The notes: a model not told the origin generated them from the letters alone. Positions 8,991 through 17,636 are shown, counted from the first letter of the stretch. The stretch is 64,000 nt of DNA from Mycolicibacterium poriferae (GCF_010728325.1 NZ_AP022570.1:4774001-4838000); one strand, 5' to 3'. Made by a program: numbers and translations.

Positions 8991-10180
8991 CGCGGACCGG
9001 CCGCCCGGGTGAGGTTCGCCCCGGTCCGGGGATCGAACACCATGACCGCAGTCGGGTCCAGCGCCAGGCGCATCGTTTCGCCGGCCCGCGCGGCGGACTG
9101 CGCCGGAACCCGGGCGACGAACTCGTTGCCGGCGGAGCCGGAGGCCAGCGACTCGAGCGCGGAATCGGCGGCCTCGGTCAGCTGGGCCGCCTGCACGGCA
9201 GGCCCGTCGGTGGTGAAGTACGCGTACTTGTCGGCGCCGAGCGACTCGACCAATTCGACCGTCACGTCGAAGCACAGCGCGTTGATTCGGGCGTAGGCGT
9301 CGATGACGTCAGCGTCCTGCAGATGCTCGGGCCGCACGCCGGCGACGAGATCCTTGGCCGAGCGGTGGTCACGGATCCGCTCGTAGGATTCGCCCGTGAG
9401 CGGAACCTCACCGAAGGGCAACCGCACGCCGAGGCCGGTCACCGCGGCGGGGAAGAAGTTCATCGGCGGCGATCCGATGAAACCTGCGACGAACAGGTTG
9501 AGCGGGTCCCGATACAGCTCATCGGGCGTACCGATCTGTTGCACCGCACCGGCCGACATCACCACGAGCCGATCACCCAGCATCATGGCCTCGGTCTGAT
9601 CATGGGTGACGAAGACCGTGGTCGTGCCCAACCGTTTCTGGAGGCGGGCGATCTCCGCACGCATCTGCACCCGCAGCTTGGCATCCAGGTTCGACAGCGG
9701 CTCGTCCATCAGAAACGCCTTGGGGCTGCGCACGATCGCCCGCCCCATCGCCACCCGTTGCCGCTGCCCACCTGACAACTGGTCGGGCTTACGGTCCAGA
9801 AGATCAACCAGATCAAGCGTTTTCGCGGTCTGCTCCACCTTCTCGCTGATCTGCTCGCGCGCGAGCTTCGTCAACGTCAGCGGAAAGGCGATGTTCTGGC
9901 GCACCGTCAGATGCGGGTACAAGGCGTACGACTGGAACACCATTGCGATGTCGCGGTCCTTCGGCGCAAGGTCGTTGACCCGGCGGCCGTCGATCAGCAG
10001 GTCTCCGGAGGTGATCTCGTCGAGGCCGGCGATCATGTTCAGCGTCGTCGACTTCCCGCACCCCGACGGCCCCACCAGGACGACGAACTCGCCGTCGGCA
10101 ATGGTGATCGACAGGTCCCTGACCGCCGCCACGCCGTCGGGATGAGTCTTGGTCACCCGATCGAGAACGATCTCAGCCAT
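8987..10180 (-). CDS. sugC: Trehalose ABC transporter ATPase SugC (orphan)
   Basis: 397-residue MalK-type ATPase. It has Walker [10 protein letters not shown] at residues 37-45, a Q-loop in [10 protein letters not shown], signature LSGGQRQR, Walker [13 protein letters not shown], switch His in [10 protein letters not shown], and a C-terminal OB/TOBE regulatory domain with [17 protein letters not shown]. The first 190 residues closely match what I recall of mycobacterial SugC of the LpqY-SugABC trehalose-recycling importer. The ATG at 10180 is preferred over in-frame upstream codons. No lpqY, sugA or sugB gene lies upstream; the next gene there is the stress-protein gene. It either serves partners encoded elsewhere or works as a shared ATPase. 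Confidence 0.88.
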   Translation of the reverse strand: MAEIVLDRVTKTHPDGVAAVRDLSITIADGEFVVLVGPSGCGKSTTLNMIAGLDEITSGDLLIDGRRVNDLAPKDRDIAMVFQSYALYPHLTVRQNIAFPLTLTKLAREQISEKVEQTAKTLDLVDLLDRKPDQLSGGQRQRVAMGRAIVRSPKAFLMDEPLSNLDAKLRVQMRAEIARLQKRLGTTTVFVTHDQTEAMMLGDRLVVMSAGAVQQIGTPDELYRDPLNLFVAGFIGSPPMNFFPAAVTGLGVRLPFGEVPLTGESYERIRDHRSAKDLVAGVRPEHLQDADVIDAYARINALCFDVTVELVESLGADKYAYFTTDGPAVQAAQLTEAADSALESLASGSAGNEFVARVPAQSAARAGETMRLALDPTAVMVFDPRTGANLTRAAGPR

Positions 10181-10189
10181 CGAGGGCAC

Positions 10190-10219
10190 ACCGTAGAGCG
10201 CGCGCCGCTGATTGCGCAA
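10190..10219 (-). promoter_or_regulatory. Predicted promoter of orphan sugC
   Basis: On the minus strand, TTGCGC (10214-10219) and TACGGT (10190-10195) are separated by 18 bp. The ATG begins 9 nt after the -10 hexamer, which would give a leaderless or nearly leaderless transcript. No clear Shine-Dalgarno sequence precedes the ATG, which agrees with this. Confidence 0.5.
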
Positions 10220-10251
10220 CATCTTCGCAGCGCAGCGCCCGTTCGGCGGAC

Positions 10252-10316
10252 AGGCGAGCGCGCGGAAACTGCCGAAAATCAGCGGCGCGCCGTGCGCAGA
10301 CACGCGCTGTCGCGCT
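10252..10316 (-). repeat. Dispersed ~64-bp palindromic element, copy E (degenerate)
   Basis: Reads on the minus strand as GCGACAGCGCGTGTCTGC..., matching the body of the other copies, and ends in GCGCGCTCGCC. It sits between the sugC promoter and the stress-protein gene, where sugB-sugA-lpqY would be expected. Confidence 0.6.
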
Positions 10317-10320
10317 GGAT

Positions 10321-10848
10321 TCAGAGAGTCAAGCGCGCCAGCAGATCACGCCCGCGCTCGGCGCTCTGCGGATCGCAGAGCACGTCGTAGCGTCCGGCGA
10401 CCAGCTGCATCGTCGAGCTGAAATCTCTTGTGCCCCGCGCCATCGCGTACGGGATCGCCGAGGTGATGAGACCGAAGAACACACCGGCGATCAAGCCGGT
10501 GATCAGCGCGCTCCACGGGTTGGGGCTGAAGAAGCCGAGAATCAGACCGATGAACAGGCCCAGCCAGGCCCCGGTGAGCACACCGCCGCCGAGCACCTTG
10601 GGCCAGGACAGCCTGCCCGTAACTCGTTCGACCTGCATCAGGTCGACGCCGACGATGGTCACCTGTTGGACCGGGAACTGCTGGTCAGACAGGTAATCGA
10701 CGGCGCGCTGCGCCTCGGCGTAGGTCGGGTACGAGCCGATCGGCCACCCCTTGGGAGGAGTCGGCAGACCGACCGGGCGGCCCCGTCCGGCAGCGGGGAC
10801 GCCCGAGGCCACACCGGGATTCTGTCCGGATTGGAACGGGCTGGTCAT
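10321..10848 (-). CDS. General stress protein 17M-like membrane protein
   Basis: 175 residues. The N terminus is Pro/Gly-rich, followed by a YflT-type domain ([39 protein letters not shown]) and then a hydrophobic stretch with Gly-rich helices ([28 protein letters not shown]) forming likely two membrane segments. Family members are small membrane proteins associated with general stress in Gram-positives. The ATG at 10848 is chosen because AAGGAG lies 9 nt upstream. Position and length match M. tuberculosis Rv1234. No biochemical role is known. Confidence 0.82.
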   Translation of the reverse strand: MTSPFQSGQNPGVASGVPAAGRGRPVGLPTPPKGWPIGSYPTYAEAQRAVDYLSDQQFPVQQVTIVGVDLMQVERVTGRLSWPKVLGGGVLTGAWLGLFIGLILGFFSPNPWSALITGLIAGVFFGLITSAIPYAMARGTRDFSSTMQLVAGRYDVLCDPQSAERGRDLLARLTL

Positions 10849-10994
10849 CTCCTGCAACTCCTTCGCGTCAGCGGCGTCACCACAGTCTCTTCGACGGTCT
10901 CTGTCACCGTCCGCATTGTCAACGCCTGACGCGCCGCAAAGGTGCCCGACCGACGAGCACCGCGCCCCGCAACTCTTAGGCTAGGTTGATCAGC

Positions 10995-11642
10995 ATGACC
11001 AATCCGGACGACGACGCAGGCCGAAACGAGCGTTCCGAGCCCCCCGCCGGTGGATCTGAACCGCAGTTCAGCGGACATGAAGCGGCCTCCGGCGAGCAGT
11101 CTCCCACCCCTCGGGCCGATGACGACACGCCGCCGGCATACAACCCGCCGCCTTCCGGCTATTCGCAGCCGCCGGGCTATTCGCAGCCGCCGGGCTCTTC
11201 CGAGCCCTCCGACTACTCGCAACCGTCGGGCTATCCACCGTCCGGCTATCCGCCGCCCTCCGATTACACCCCACCGCAGTCCTCCGGGTATCCCCCGCCG
11301 TACGGCGACGCCGGCTCGCCGCCCTATCAGGGTTACGGCCAGCCGTCCTACCCGCCCCCGCCCCCCTACGGTCCGGGTGGTTATCCGTCGGCCGACCTGG
11401 GCTACGGCGCTCCGGTGTCCCGGGGAACCAATCAGCTGGCGATCGCCTCTCTGGTCGCGTCGATCCTCGGCGTGTGCTGCGGTATCGGCTCGATCGTGGG
11501 CATCGTGCTCGGCATCATCGCGATCAACCAGATCAAGGAACGCGGCCAGGACGGGCGAGGTCTGGCCGTCGCGGGCATCGCGGTCGGCGCGGTGACCCTG
11601 CTGATCAGCCTGGTGTGGACCCTCTCGGTCCTTGCGAGCTGA
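10995..11642 (+). CDS. Proline-rich DUF4190 membrane protein
   Basis: 215 residues: an N-terminal 140-residue low-complexity region rich in Pro, Ser, Tyr and Gly (repeated SGYSQPPGY and SGYPPPSDY units) and a C-terminal DUF4190 domain with two membrane helices (LAIASLVASILGVCCGIGSIVGIVLG and a second one near the end) around the INQIKERGQDGRGLA loop. The start is the ATG at 10995; a TTG three codons earlier is less likely. It is followed 17 bp later by a second gene of the same architecture, probably a duplicate pair. Function is unknown; the Pro-rich part is predicted cytoplasmic. Confidence 0.85.
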   Translation: MTNPDDDAGRNERSEPPAGGSEPQFSGHEAASGEQSPTPRADDDTPPAYNPPPSGYSQPPGYSQPPGSSEPSDYSQPSGYPPSGYPPPSDYTPPQSSGYPPPYGDAGSPPYQGYGQPSYPPPPPYGPGGYPSADLGYGAPVSRGTNQLAIASLVASILGVCCGIGSIVGIVLGIIAINQIKERGQDGRGLAVAGIAVGAVTLLISLVWTLSVLAS

Positions 11643-11659
11643 CGCAGCGGTGACGGGCG

Positions 11660-12064
11660 ATGAGCGACCAGCGACCGCCTGACGGCTTCGACCGGCCGCT
11701 GGACTACCCCGAGGACGCCGGGTTGCCGCCGCCGGTCTACCCGACCCCCCACCCCGGGTTGCCCGGATCCGGTTACTACCCGCCCCACCCCGGCTTCGCC
11801 GGCTATCCGCCGCCGCAGCCGCCTCCGGGCACCAACGGCAAGGCGATCGCCGCGTTGGTGTGCGCGGTGGCCGGGCTGGCGTGCTGCCTGCCCGCGCTGG
11901 CCGGCCTGGTGCTGGGATTGATCGCGATGAACGACACGAAACGCAGCGGCCAGAGCGGCCACTCGCTGGCCGTGGCCGCGGTCATCATCAGCTCGCTCGC
12001 GATCGTGGGCTACTTCGTGTATTTCCTGGTGTTCGCCATGGTGTCGGGCCCGTCGACCGGTTAG
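11660..12064 (+). CDS. Second proline-rich DUF4190 membrane protein
   Basis: 134 residues with the same layout as its neighbour: a Pro/Gly/Tyr-rich head of about 55 residues (HPGLPGSGYYPPHPG) and a C-terminal DUF4190 domain with two membrane segments flanking MNDTKRSGQSGHSLA. It begins 17 bp after the stop of the preceding DUF4190 gene and is likely co-transcribed. Its stop overlaps the stop of the convergent CitE-like gene by 4 bp. Confidence 0.85.
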   Translation: MSDQRPPDGFDRPLDYPEDAGLPPPVYPTPHPGLPGSGYYPPHPGFAGYPPPQPPPGTNGKAIAALVCAVAGLACCLPALAGLVLGLIAMNDTKRSGQSGHSLAVAAVIISSLAIVGYFVYFLVFAMVSGPSTG

Positions 12065-13017
12065 GCCGGCGGGCTGAAGCGCTCGCCGGTGCGCTGCATC
12101 CCCGCGGCGCGTCCCTGCCCGGCGATGACGAGCGCCATCTTGCGGCTGGCTTCGTCGATCATCTCGTCGCCCAGCATCACCGCTCCCCTGGCGCCACCCG
12201 CGCGCGACGTGTGCCATTCGTAGGCCTCGAGGATCAGCTCGGCGTGGTCGTAGGCCTCCTGGCGGGGACTGAAGATCTCGTTGCCGGCCTCGATCTGGTC
12301 GGGGTGCAGAACCCATTTTCCGTCGTAACCCAACGCCGCCGACCGCCCGGCCACCCTGCGGAACGCGTCGACGTCGCGCACTTTGAGGTACGGGCCGTCG
12401 ATCGCGGCGACACCATGGGCGCGGGCGGACACCAGGATGCGCATCAGCACGTGGTGGTAGGCGTCGCCGACGTCGTAGCCCGCAGGCTGCTCCCCGACCT
12501 CGAGGGTGCGCATGTTCAGGCTGGCCATCAGATCCGCCGGGCCGAGCACCAGCGCCTGTACGCGCGGCGCGGACGCGATCGCGTCGATGTTGGTCAAGCC
12601 CCTGGCGTCTTCGATCTGCGCCTCGATTCCGATGCGCCCCACCGGCAGTCCATGGGTGGCCTCGAGTTGGCCGAGGAGAAGGTCGAGCGCGCGGACGTGG
12701 GCGGCCTCGGTCACCTTCGGCAGCACGACGACGTCCACCGAGGCACCGGCGCGCGCGACCACCTCGATGACGTCGGCGTGGGTCCACGGCGTGGTCCAGT
12801 CGTTGACGCGCACGCCGCGCAGCTGGCCCGCCCACCCGTCCTCGGCCAGCGCTTCCGCCACCTGGGCGCGCGCTTGGCTTTTCGCGTCCGGTGCGACCGC
12901 GTCCTCGAGATCGAGAAAAACCTGATCGGCAGGCAGCGTTTTGGCTTTCTGGATCATCTTGGGGCTACTGCCCGGCACGGACAGACAGGTGCGGCGGGGG
13001 CGATACCGGTTTTCCAC
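12061..13017 (-). CDS. HpcH/HpaI aldolase/citrate lyase (CitE-like) family protein
   Basis: About 318 residues of the CitE/malyl-CoA lyase fold. Visible are RTCLSVPGSSPKMIQKA at the N terminus, the acidic metal-binding FLDLEDAV, an Arg-containing GVRVNDWTT, the KVTEAAHV strand end, GIEAQIEDARGLTNID (metal-binding Glu), GPADLMASL and WVLHPDQIEAGNEIFSP. Family members cleave or hydrolyse beta-hydroxyacyl-CoA esters such as malyl-CoA or citramalyl-CoA; the exact substrate cannot be named. The start is taken as the GTG at 13017, just before the conserved ENRYRPRR; the frame is open to a TTG at 13041. It is divergent from the MgtE-like gene, with a spacer of only 26 bp. Confidence 0.87.
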   Translation of the reverse strand: MENRYRPRRTCLSVPGSSPKMIQKAKTLPADQVFLDLEDAVAPDAKSQARAQVAEALAEDGWAGQLRGVRVNDWTTPWTHADVIEVVARAGASVDVVVLPKVTEAAHVRALDLLLGQLEATHGLPVGRIGIEAQIEDARGLTNIDAIASAPRVQALVLGPADLMASLNMRTLEVGEQPAGYDVGDAYHHVLMRILVSARAHGVAAIDGPYLKVRDVDAFRRVAGRSAALGYDGKWVLHPDQIEAGNEIFSPRQEAYDHAELILEAYEWHTSRAGGARGAVMLGDEMIDEASRKMALVIAGQGRAAGMQRTGERFSPPA

Positions 13018-13043
13018 ACCAACACTCTCTACTCTTGACAACC

Positions 13044-14339
13044 ATGGCGTCGGTCAACCGGGTCTATGCGGCCCGACTCGCGGGGATGGTGGTGCTGGGC
13101 CCCGACGGCGAATCGATCGGCCGCGTGCGCGATGTGGTGATCGGCATCAGCATCGTGCGCCAGCAGCCCCGCGTGCTGGGCTTGGTGATCGAGCTGCTCA
13201 GCCGCAGAAGGATTTTCGTCCCGATACTGCGGGTCACCGCGATCGAACCCGGAGCGGTGACCCTCTCGACGGGCAATGTCTCACTGCGCCGCTTCGCTCA
13301 GCGGCCCGGCGAGGTCCTCGTCCTGGGCCAGGTGCTCGAAACCCGGGTCCGCGTCGACGACCCGGACCTGAGTCAGCTGGCCGGCATCGACGTCGTCGTC
13401 GTCGACCTCGGCATCGAACAGACCCGCCGCCGGGACTGGATGGTGACCAAGGTGGCTGTGCGCCCCCAGCGCAGGCTGGGGCGGCGCAGCAACGTCTACA
13501 CCGTCGACTGGCAGCACGTCCACGGCCTGACCCCGTCGGGTTTGGCGATGCCTGACCAGGGCGTCGCCCAACTGCTGGAACAGTTCCAGGGCCAGCGGCC
13601 CATCGAGGTCGCCGACGCGGTGCGGGAGCTGCCCCCCAAACGGCGCTACGAGGTGGTCAACGCCCTCGACGACGAACGCCTGGCCGACGTGCTGCAGGAA
13701 CTGCCCGAGGACGAACAGCTCTCGGTGCTCAAACAGCTGCAGACCGACCGCGCGGCCGACGTACTCGAGGCGATGGACCCCGACGACGCCGCCGATCTGC
13801 TGGGCACCATGACGCCGGCCGACGCGGAGCAGTTCCTGCGCCGCATGGATCCGGAGGACTCCGAAGACGTCCGGCGTCTGCTCAGTCACTCGCCCAACAC
13901 CGCGGGCGGGTTGATGACCTCCGAGCCGGTGGTGCTCGCCCCCGACACCACCGTGGCCGAAGCCCTTGCCCGCGTACGTGATCCGGATCTCACCCCGGCG
14001 CTCGCGTCGCTGGTGTTCGTCGCGCGACCACCCACGGCCACCCCCACCGGACGGTATCTGGGCTGTGTGCATCTGCAGCGTCTGTTGCGCGAGCCGCCCG
14101 CGGCACTGGTCAGTGGGATTCTCGATACCGATCTGCCCAGCCTGCGCCCAGAGGACTCGCTGGGCGCGCTGACGCGCTACTTCGCCGCCTACAACCTGGT
14201 GTGTGGGCCCGTGGTCGACGAGGAGAGCCATCTGGTGGGCGCCGTGTCGGTCGACGACGTCCTCGACCACCTGTTGCCTGACGACTGGCGCGAACGGGAA
14301 GCCGAACCCGTCATCGTGACTGCCGAGACGCCGACATGA
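13044..14339 (+). CDS. PRC-barrel/MgtE N-terminal/CBS domain protein (Rv1232c-type)
   Basis: 431 residues. A PRC-barrel-like N-terminal half (VYAARLAGMVVLGPDGESIGRVRDVV) is followed by an MgtE intracellular N domain made of helical repeats (ADVLQELPEDEQLSVLKQL, LEAMDPDDAADLLGTM, LRRMDPEDSEDVRRLL) and two CBS motifs (MTSEPVVLAPDTTVAEAL and LPSLRPEDSLGALTRY). The membrane channel domain of true MgtE is absent, so this is a soluble sensor-like protein, possibly working with a separate Mg2+ channel such as CorA nearby. Start is the ATG at 13044. The stop overlaps the next start (ATGA). Confidence 0.88.
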   Translation: MASVNRVYAARLAGMVVLGPDGESIGRVRDVVIGISIVRQQPRVLGLVIELLSRRRIFVPILRVTAIEPGAVTLSTGNVSLRRFAQRPGEVLVLGQVLETRVRVDDPDLSQLAGIDVVVVDLGIEQTRRRDWMVTKVAVRPQRRLGRRSNVYTVDWQHVHGLTPSGLAMPDQGVAQLLEQFQGQRPIEVADAVRELPPKRRYEVVNALDDERLADVLQELPEDEQLSVLKQLQTDRAADVLEAMDPDDAADLLGTMTPADAEQFLRRMDPEDSEDVRRLLSHSPNTAGGLMTSEPVVLAPDTTVAEALARVRDPDLTPALASLVFVARPPTATPTGRYLGCVHLQRLLREPPAALVSGILDTDLPSLRPEDSLGALTRYFAAYNLVCGPVVDEESHLVGAVSVDDVLDHLLPDDWREREAEPVIVTAETPT

Positions 14340-14872
14340 GCGACTCGTCGGCGCGGCAGCGCCTGGACACCCCGCGGGTGTCTCGCTCGATCGGCCCGCG
14401 TCTGGACGTCGAGGCCGTCGGCGCATTCAGTGAGAGCATCGCGCGGTTCCTCGGCACCGGGCGCTACCTGGCGATCCAGACGATGGTCGTCATCGCCTGG
14501 ATCCTGCTGAACATCGGCGCCTTCGCCTGGCAGTGGGACCCCTACCCGTTCATCCTGCTCAACCTCGCGTTCTCCACCCAGGCCGCGTACGCGGCGCCGT
14601 TGATCCTGCTGGCCCAGAACCGCCAGGAGAACCGCGACCGGGTCTCCCTCGAGGAAGACCGCCGGCGCGCGGAGCAGACCAAGGCGGACACCGAGTACCT
14701 GGCCCGGGAACTGGCCGCGCTGCGTCTGGCGGTCGGTGAAGTGGCCACCCGTGATTACCTGCGCCGCGAGCTGGAGGAGATCCGCGAGCTGATCGCCGAC
14801 CTTCAGCCCGCCACCGGCGCAGAGCGACCGAGCAAACAGCAGTCGGAGAAGCGGCCCAAGAAATCAGGGTGA
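14336..14872 (+). CDS. DUF1003 membrane protein
   Basis: 178 residues. Two membrane helices (YLAIQTMVVIAWILLNIGAF and PFILLNLAFSTQAAYAAPLILL) with the DUF1003 signature LAQNRQENRDRVSLEEDRR after the second helix, then a coiled, charged C-terminal region. Overlaps the upstream MgtE/CBS gene by 4 nt (ATGA), so the two are translationally coupled and probably act together; this pairing matches Rv1232c-Rv1231c. A link to magnesium handling is inference from the neighbour only. Confidence 0.9.
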   Translation: MSDSSARQRLDTPRVSRSIGPRLDVEAVGAFSESIARFLGTGRYLAIQTMVVIAWILLNIGAFAWQWDPYPFILLNLAFSTQAAYAAPLILLAQNRQENRDRVSLEEDRRRAEQTKADTEYLARELAALRLAVGEVATRDYLRRELEEIRELIADLQPATGAERPSKQQSEKRPKKSG

Positions 14873-14902
14873 CGGCTGTGGCGATAGTTGTTACACAGCC
14901 GT
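14872..14902 (+). terminator. Stem-loop after the DUF1003 gene
   Basis: ACGGCTGTG (14872-14880) pairs perfectly with CACAGCCGT (14894-14902) around a 13-nt loop, beginning at the stop codon of the DUF1003 gene. No U-tract follows, so termination would be of the mycobacterial U-poor type; it could also be a regulatory hairpin. Confidence 0.45.
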
Positions 14903-14927
14903 GGCCCAATAGGTATGGTGGCGAAGT

Positions 14928-14942
14928 TCACAGGCGATCACA
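14928..14942 (+). promoter_or_regulatory. MtrA-box-like direct repeat upstream of the lytic transglycosylase
   Basis: Two TCACA half-sites at 14928-14932 and 14938-14942, a 10-bp period, lie 17-31 bp before the GTG start. MtrA, the essential mycobacterial response regulator, recognises direct repeats of GTCACA-like sites upstream of cell-wall hydrolase genes. The match is suggestive only. Confidence 0.35.
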
Positions 14943-14958
14943 CAGCTAGGACGGTTGA

Positions 14959-16389
14959 GTGCATATAGGGGGAGTCTCGGCCCTCCGAGCAGCGCGGCGC
15001 CGAGCAACCGATGTTGTCCGTATGCCGGTGTTCGGCGTCGCCGCGGTGATCACCCCCTTGGTGCTGGCCGGCGCGGTCGGCGGATCTCCGCCGTCGGCGC
15101 ACGGCGGGGCGGCACGCGATTCGGCGGTCGTCCCCATGGCCGCAGTGGTGGCCGCTCCCGCCGATGACTCGGGCGCCTCAGTCGTCGCGGTGATGAAGAC
15201 GCCGACCCCGCTGCGGGTCGCCGGCGTCACCGCATCCGCCCCGCCACCGTCGGCGGTCGTCAATGCCCCGGGCACGCTGCGCATCCCCTCGATGGCGCTG
15301 GCCGCCTACCGCAACGCTGAATCGATGATGGCCACCGCCTACCCGGGCTGCGGGGTCAGCTGGAATCTGTTGGCCGGTATCGGCCGCATCGAGTCGATGC
15401 ACGCCAACGGCGGGGCCACCGACGCGCGCGGCACCGCCGTACGACCGATCTACGGTCCGGCGTTGGACGGCACGCTGCCGGGTAACGAAGTCATCGTGCA
15501 GAGCCGCTCGGCCGACCGGGTGGTGTATGCCAGGGCCATGGGGCCCATGCAGTTCCTGCCGGGCACCTGGTCGCGCTACGCCTCCGACGGTGACGGCGAC
15601 GGCAAGGCCGACGTGCAGAACCTGTTCGATTCGTCTCTGGCCGCGGCCCGCTATCTGTGCAGCGGTGGCCTGAACCTGCGCGACCAGGGCGATGTGGTGG
15701 CCTCGATCCTGCGCTACAACAACTCGATGGCCTATGCGCGCAACGTGCTCAGCTGGGCGGCGTCCTACGCCACCGGCGTCGTGCCCGTCGACCTGCCGCC
15801 GATCACCGGGCCGGTGCCGGAGCTGAGTCCGGCAGCCACCGCGGTCAACATGCATCTGCTCGAGAGCTCCCAGGGACTCGGTCCGGGGATGCCGCTCAAT
15901 GCCACCGGGTTGCCCGCCGACGACCCGATGTCGCTGCTGCCGATGATGGGACGCACCGACGCCGCCGGCCTGCTCAACACCAACGTCCCCGGTTTCGCAC
16001 CAGGCCAGTCGCTGGGTCCGCTGCCCGGCCCCGCTCCGGAGGCGCCGCCCGAACCCGCCCCGGCGCCCCAGCTGAGCTGGCTGCCGCCGTGGATGCAGCC
16101 CCAGCAGAAGCAACCGGACTGCGCGGTGTTCTGCATCAAGGACTCCGTCCCGCCCGCGCCTGCGGTTGCGCCCGGACCGATGCCCCCGGGTCCGGCGGCC
16201 CAGCCGCTGCCCCCGGGCCCGGCGGCCCAGCCGCTGCTTCCCCCGGGACCGGCCGCGTCGCCGCCGGCGCCGGGACCGGCCGCTTCGCCGTCGGCTCCAG
16301 GACCGTTGCAGCTCGCCCCGCCCCCGGCGCCGGCCCCGTCAACGGGATTGCCGCCTGGTCTCGGGCCTGCCCCCGGCCCGGCCGGCTGA
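14959..16389 (+). CDS. Secreted lytic transglycosylase with proline-rich tail
   Basis: 476 residues. After an N-terminal hydrophobic export segment (VFGVAAVITPLVLAGAVGG) and an Ala/Pro linker comes a transglycosylase (SLT-like) domain from about 120 to 270: SWNLLAGIGRIESMHANGG with the catalytic Glu, ARAMGPMQFLPGTWSRYA, DGDGKADVQNLFDSSLAAARYLC and VASILRYNNSMAYARNVL. The last ~170 residues are a Pro/Ala/Gly-rich region with repeated PPGPAAQP-like units, probably spanning the cell wall. It would cleave peptidoglycan glycan strands. The GTG at 14959 is used as start; a Met at 15022 is an alternative. By position it matches Rv1230c. Confidence 0.9.
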   Translation: MHIGGVSALRAARRRATDVVRMPVFGVAAVITPLVLAGAVGGSPPSAHGGAARDSAVVPMAAVVAAPADDSGASVVAVMKTPTPLRVAGVTASAPPPSAVVNAPGTLRIPSMALAAYRNAESMMATAYPGCGVSWNLLAGIGRIESMHANGGATDARGTAVRPIYGPALDGTLPGNEVIVQSRSADRVVYARAMGPMQFLPGTWSRYASDGDGDGKADVQNLFDSSLAAARYLCSGGLNLRDQGDVVASILRYNNSMAYARNVLSWAASYATGVVPVDLPPITGPVPELSPAATAVNMHLLESSQGLGPGMPLNATGLPADDPMSLLPMMGRTDAAGLLNTNVPGFAPGQSLGPLPGPAPEAPPEPAPAPQLSWLPPWMQPQQKQPDCAVFCIKDSVPPAPAVAPGPMPPGPAAQPLPPGPAAQPLLPPGPAASPPAPGPAASPSAPGPLQLAPPPAPAPSTGLPPGLGPAPGPAG

Positions 16390-16439
16390 ACCCGACCGAA
16401 TTCGGGGCCGCACGGGTCAGCGGCCTAGACTCGACGGCG

Positions 16440-17567
16440 ATGTCATCTACTTCGCATGACCTGGAATCGGCGGTCCGCGCCGCACTGTCCAAGGTGGTCG
16501 ACCCCGAGCTGCGCCGTCCGATTACCGAGGTCGGCATGGTCAAGAACGTCACCGTCGACAACGACGACTCGGTGCATGTCGAGATCTACCTCACCACGTC
16601 GGCCTGTCCGAAGAAGACCGAGATCAGCGAGCAGGTGACCCGGGCGGTCAGCGACGTGCCCGGCACCGGTGCGGTGCGGGTGAGCCTGGACGTCATGAAC
16701 GACGAGCAGCGCGCCGAGCTGCGCAAGCTGCTGCGTGGCGACTCGCGGGAACCGGTGATCCCGTTCGCCCAGCCCGGCTCGTTGACCAAGGTCTACGCCG
16801 TCGCGTCGGGCAAGGGCGGGGTCGGCAAATCCAGCGTCACGGTCAACCTGGCGGCGGCGCTGGCCGCGCGGGGCCTCTCGGTGGGCGTGCTGGACGCCGA
16901 CATCTACGGGCACTCCGTACCACGCATGATGGGGACGACCGACCGCCCCACCCAGGTCGACTCGATGATCCTGCCCCCGATCGCCCACAACGTGCGGGTG
17001 ATCTCGATCGCGATGTTCACCCAGGGCAACACACCGGTGGTGTGGCGCGGTCCGATGCTGCACCGCGCGCTGCAGCAGTTCCTCGCCGACGTGTACTGGG
17101 GTGACCTGGACGTGCTGCTGCTGGACCTGCCGCCCGGCACCGGTGACATCGCGATCTCGGTCGCCCAGTTGATCCCGGGTGCCGAGATCCTGGTGGTGAC
17201 CACGCCGCAGATGGCCGCGGCCGAGGTGGCCGAACGGGCCGGCGCGATCGCGCTGCAGACTCGGCAGCGCATCGCCGGTGTCGTCGAGAACATGGTCGAC
17301 GGTCCGGTCGTGAAGATGTTCGGCGAGGGCGGCGGCCGGCATGTGGCCGACAGCCTGTCTCGCTCGACGGGCACCGACGTGCCGCTGCTGGGCCAGGTGC
17401 CGCTGGATCCCGAGCTGGTCGGCGCCGGCGACACCGGCATCCCGCTCGTGCTCAGCGCCCCGAACTCCGCCGCAGGCCAGGAGTTGCACAAGATCGCCGA
17501 CGCCCTCTCGAACCGCAAGCGCGGCCTGGCCGGCATGTCGCTGGGACTCGATCCCGCCGGCCGCTGA
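16440..17567 (+). CDS. mrp: Mrp/ApbC-type P-loop iron-sulfur carrier ATPase
   Basis: 375 residues. An N-terminal MIP18/DUF59 domain (ALSKVVDPELRRPITEVGMV, TTSACPKKTEI) precedes the Mrp/NBP35 ATPase domain with deviant Walker A ASGKGGVGKSSV near residue 125, VGVLDADIYGHSVPRM, LLLDLPPGTGDIAISVAQ and TPQMAAAEVAERA. Family members bind and transfer Fe-S clusters. The C-terminal CxxC that most Mrp proteins use for cluster binding is not present; the segment reads VVENMVDGPVVKMFGEGGG. The ATG at 16440 is chosen although the frame is open upstream within the transglycosylase gene. It matches Rv1229c. Confidence 0.92.
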   Translation: MSSTSHDLESAVRAALSKVVDPELRRPITEVGMVKNVTVDNDDSVHVEIYLTTSACPKKTEISEQVTRAVSDVPGTGAVRVSLDVMNDEQRAELRKLLRGDSREPVIPFAQPGSLTKVYAVASGKGGVGKSSVTVNLAAALAARGLSVGVLDADIYGHSVPRMMGTTDRPTQVDSMILPPIAHNVRVISIAMFTQGNTPVVWRGPMLHRALQQFLADVYWGDLDVLLLDLPPGTGDIAISVAQLIPGAEILVVTTPQMAAAEVAERAGAIALQTRQRIAGVVENMVDGPVVKMFGEGGGRHVADSLSRSTGTDVPLLGQVPLDPELVGAGDTGIPLVLSAPNSAAGQELHKIADALSNRKRGLAGMSLGLDPAGR

Positions 17568-17605
17568 GCCGCACGGGGCGAGCCGCCGGCCGCTGGGCCG
17601 CGCGG
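17554..17605. repeat. Imperfect duplication of the mrp 3' end
   Basis: The 23-bp sequence at 17554-17576, which contains the mrp stop, recurs at 17583-17605 with two changes, a 29-bp period. It resembles the 3'-end duplications at 8343-8417 and 21801-21850. Confidence 0.6.
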
Positions 17606-17636
17606 CAACCACGCCGCCAGCCGCCGGGGCGGGAGG

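Noticed and set aside
14872..14958. Possible riboswitch (c-di-AMP type) before the lytic transglycosylase
   Set aside because: The 86-bp gap is too short for the ydaO fold; only one simple hairpin is present, and it starts at the previous stop codon.
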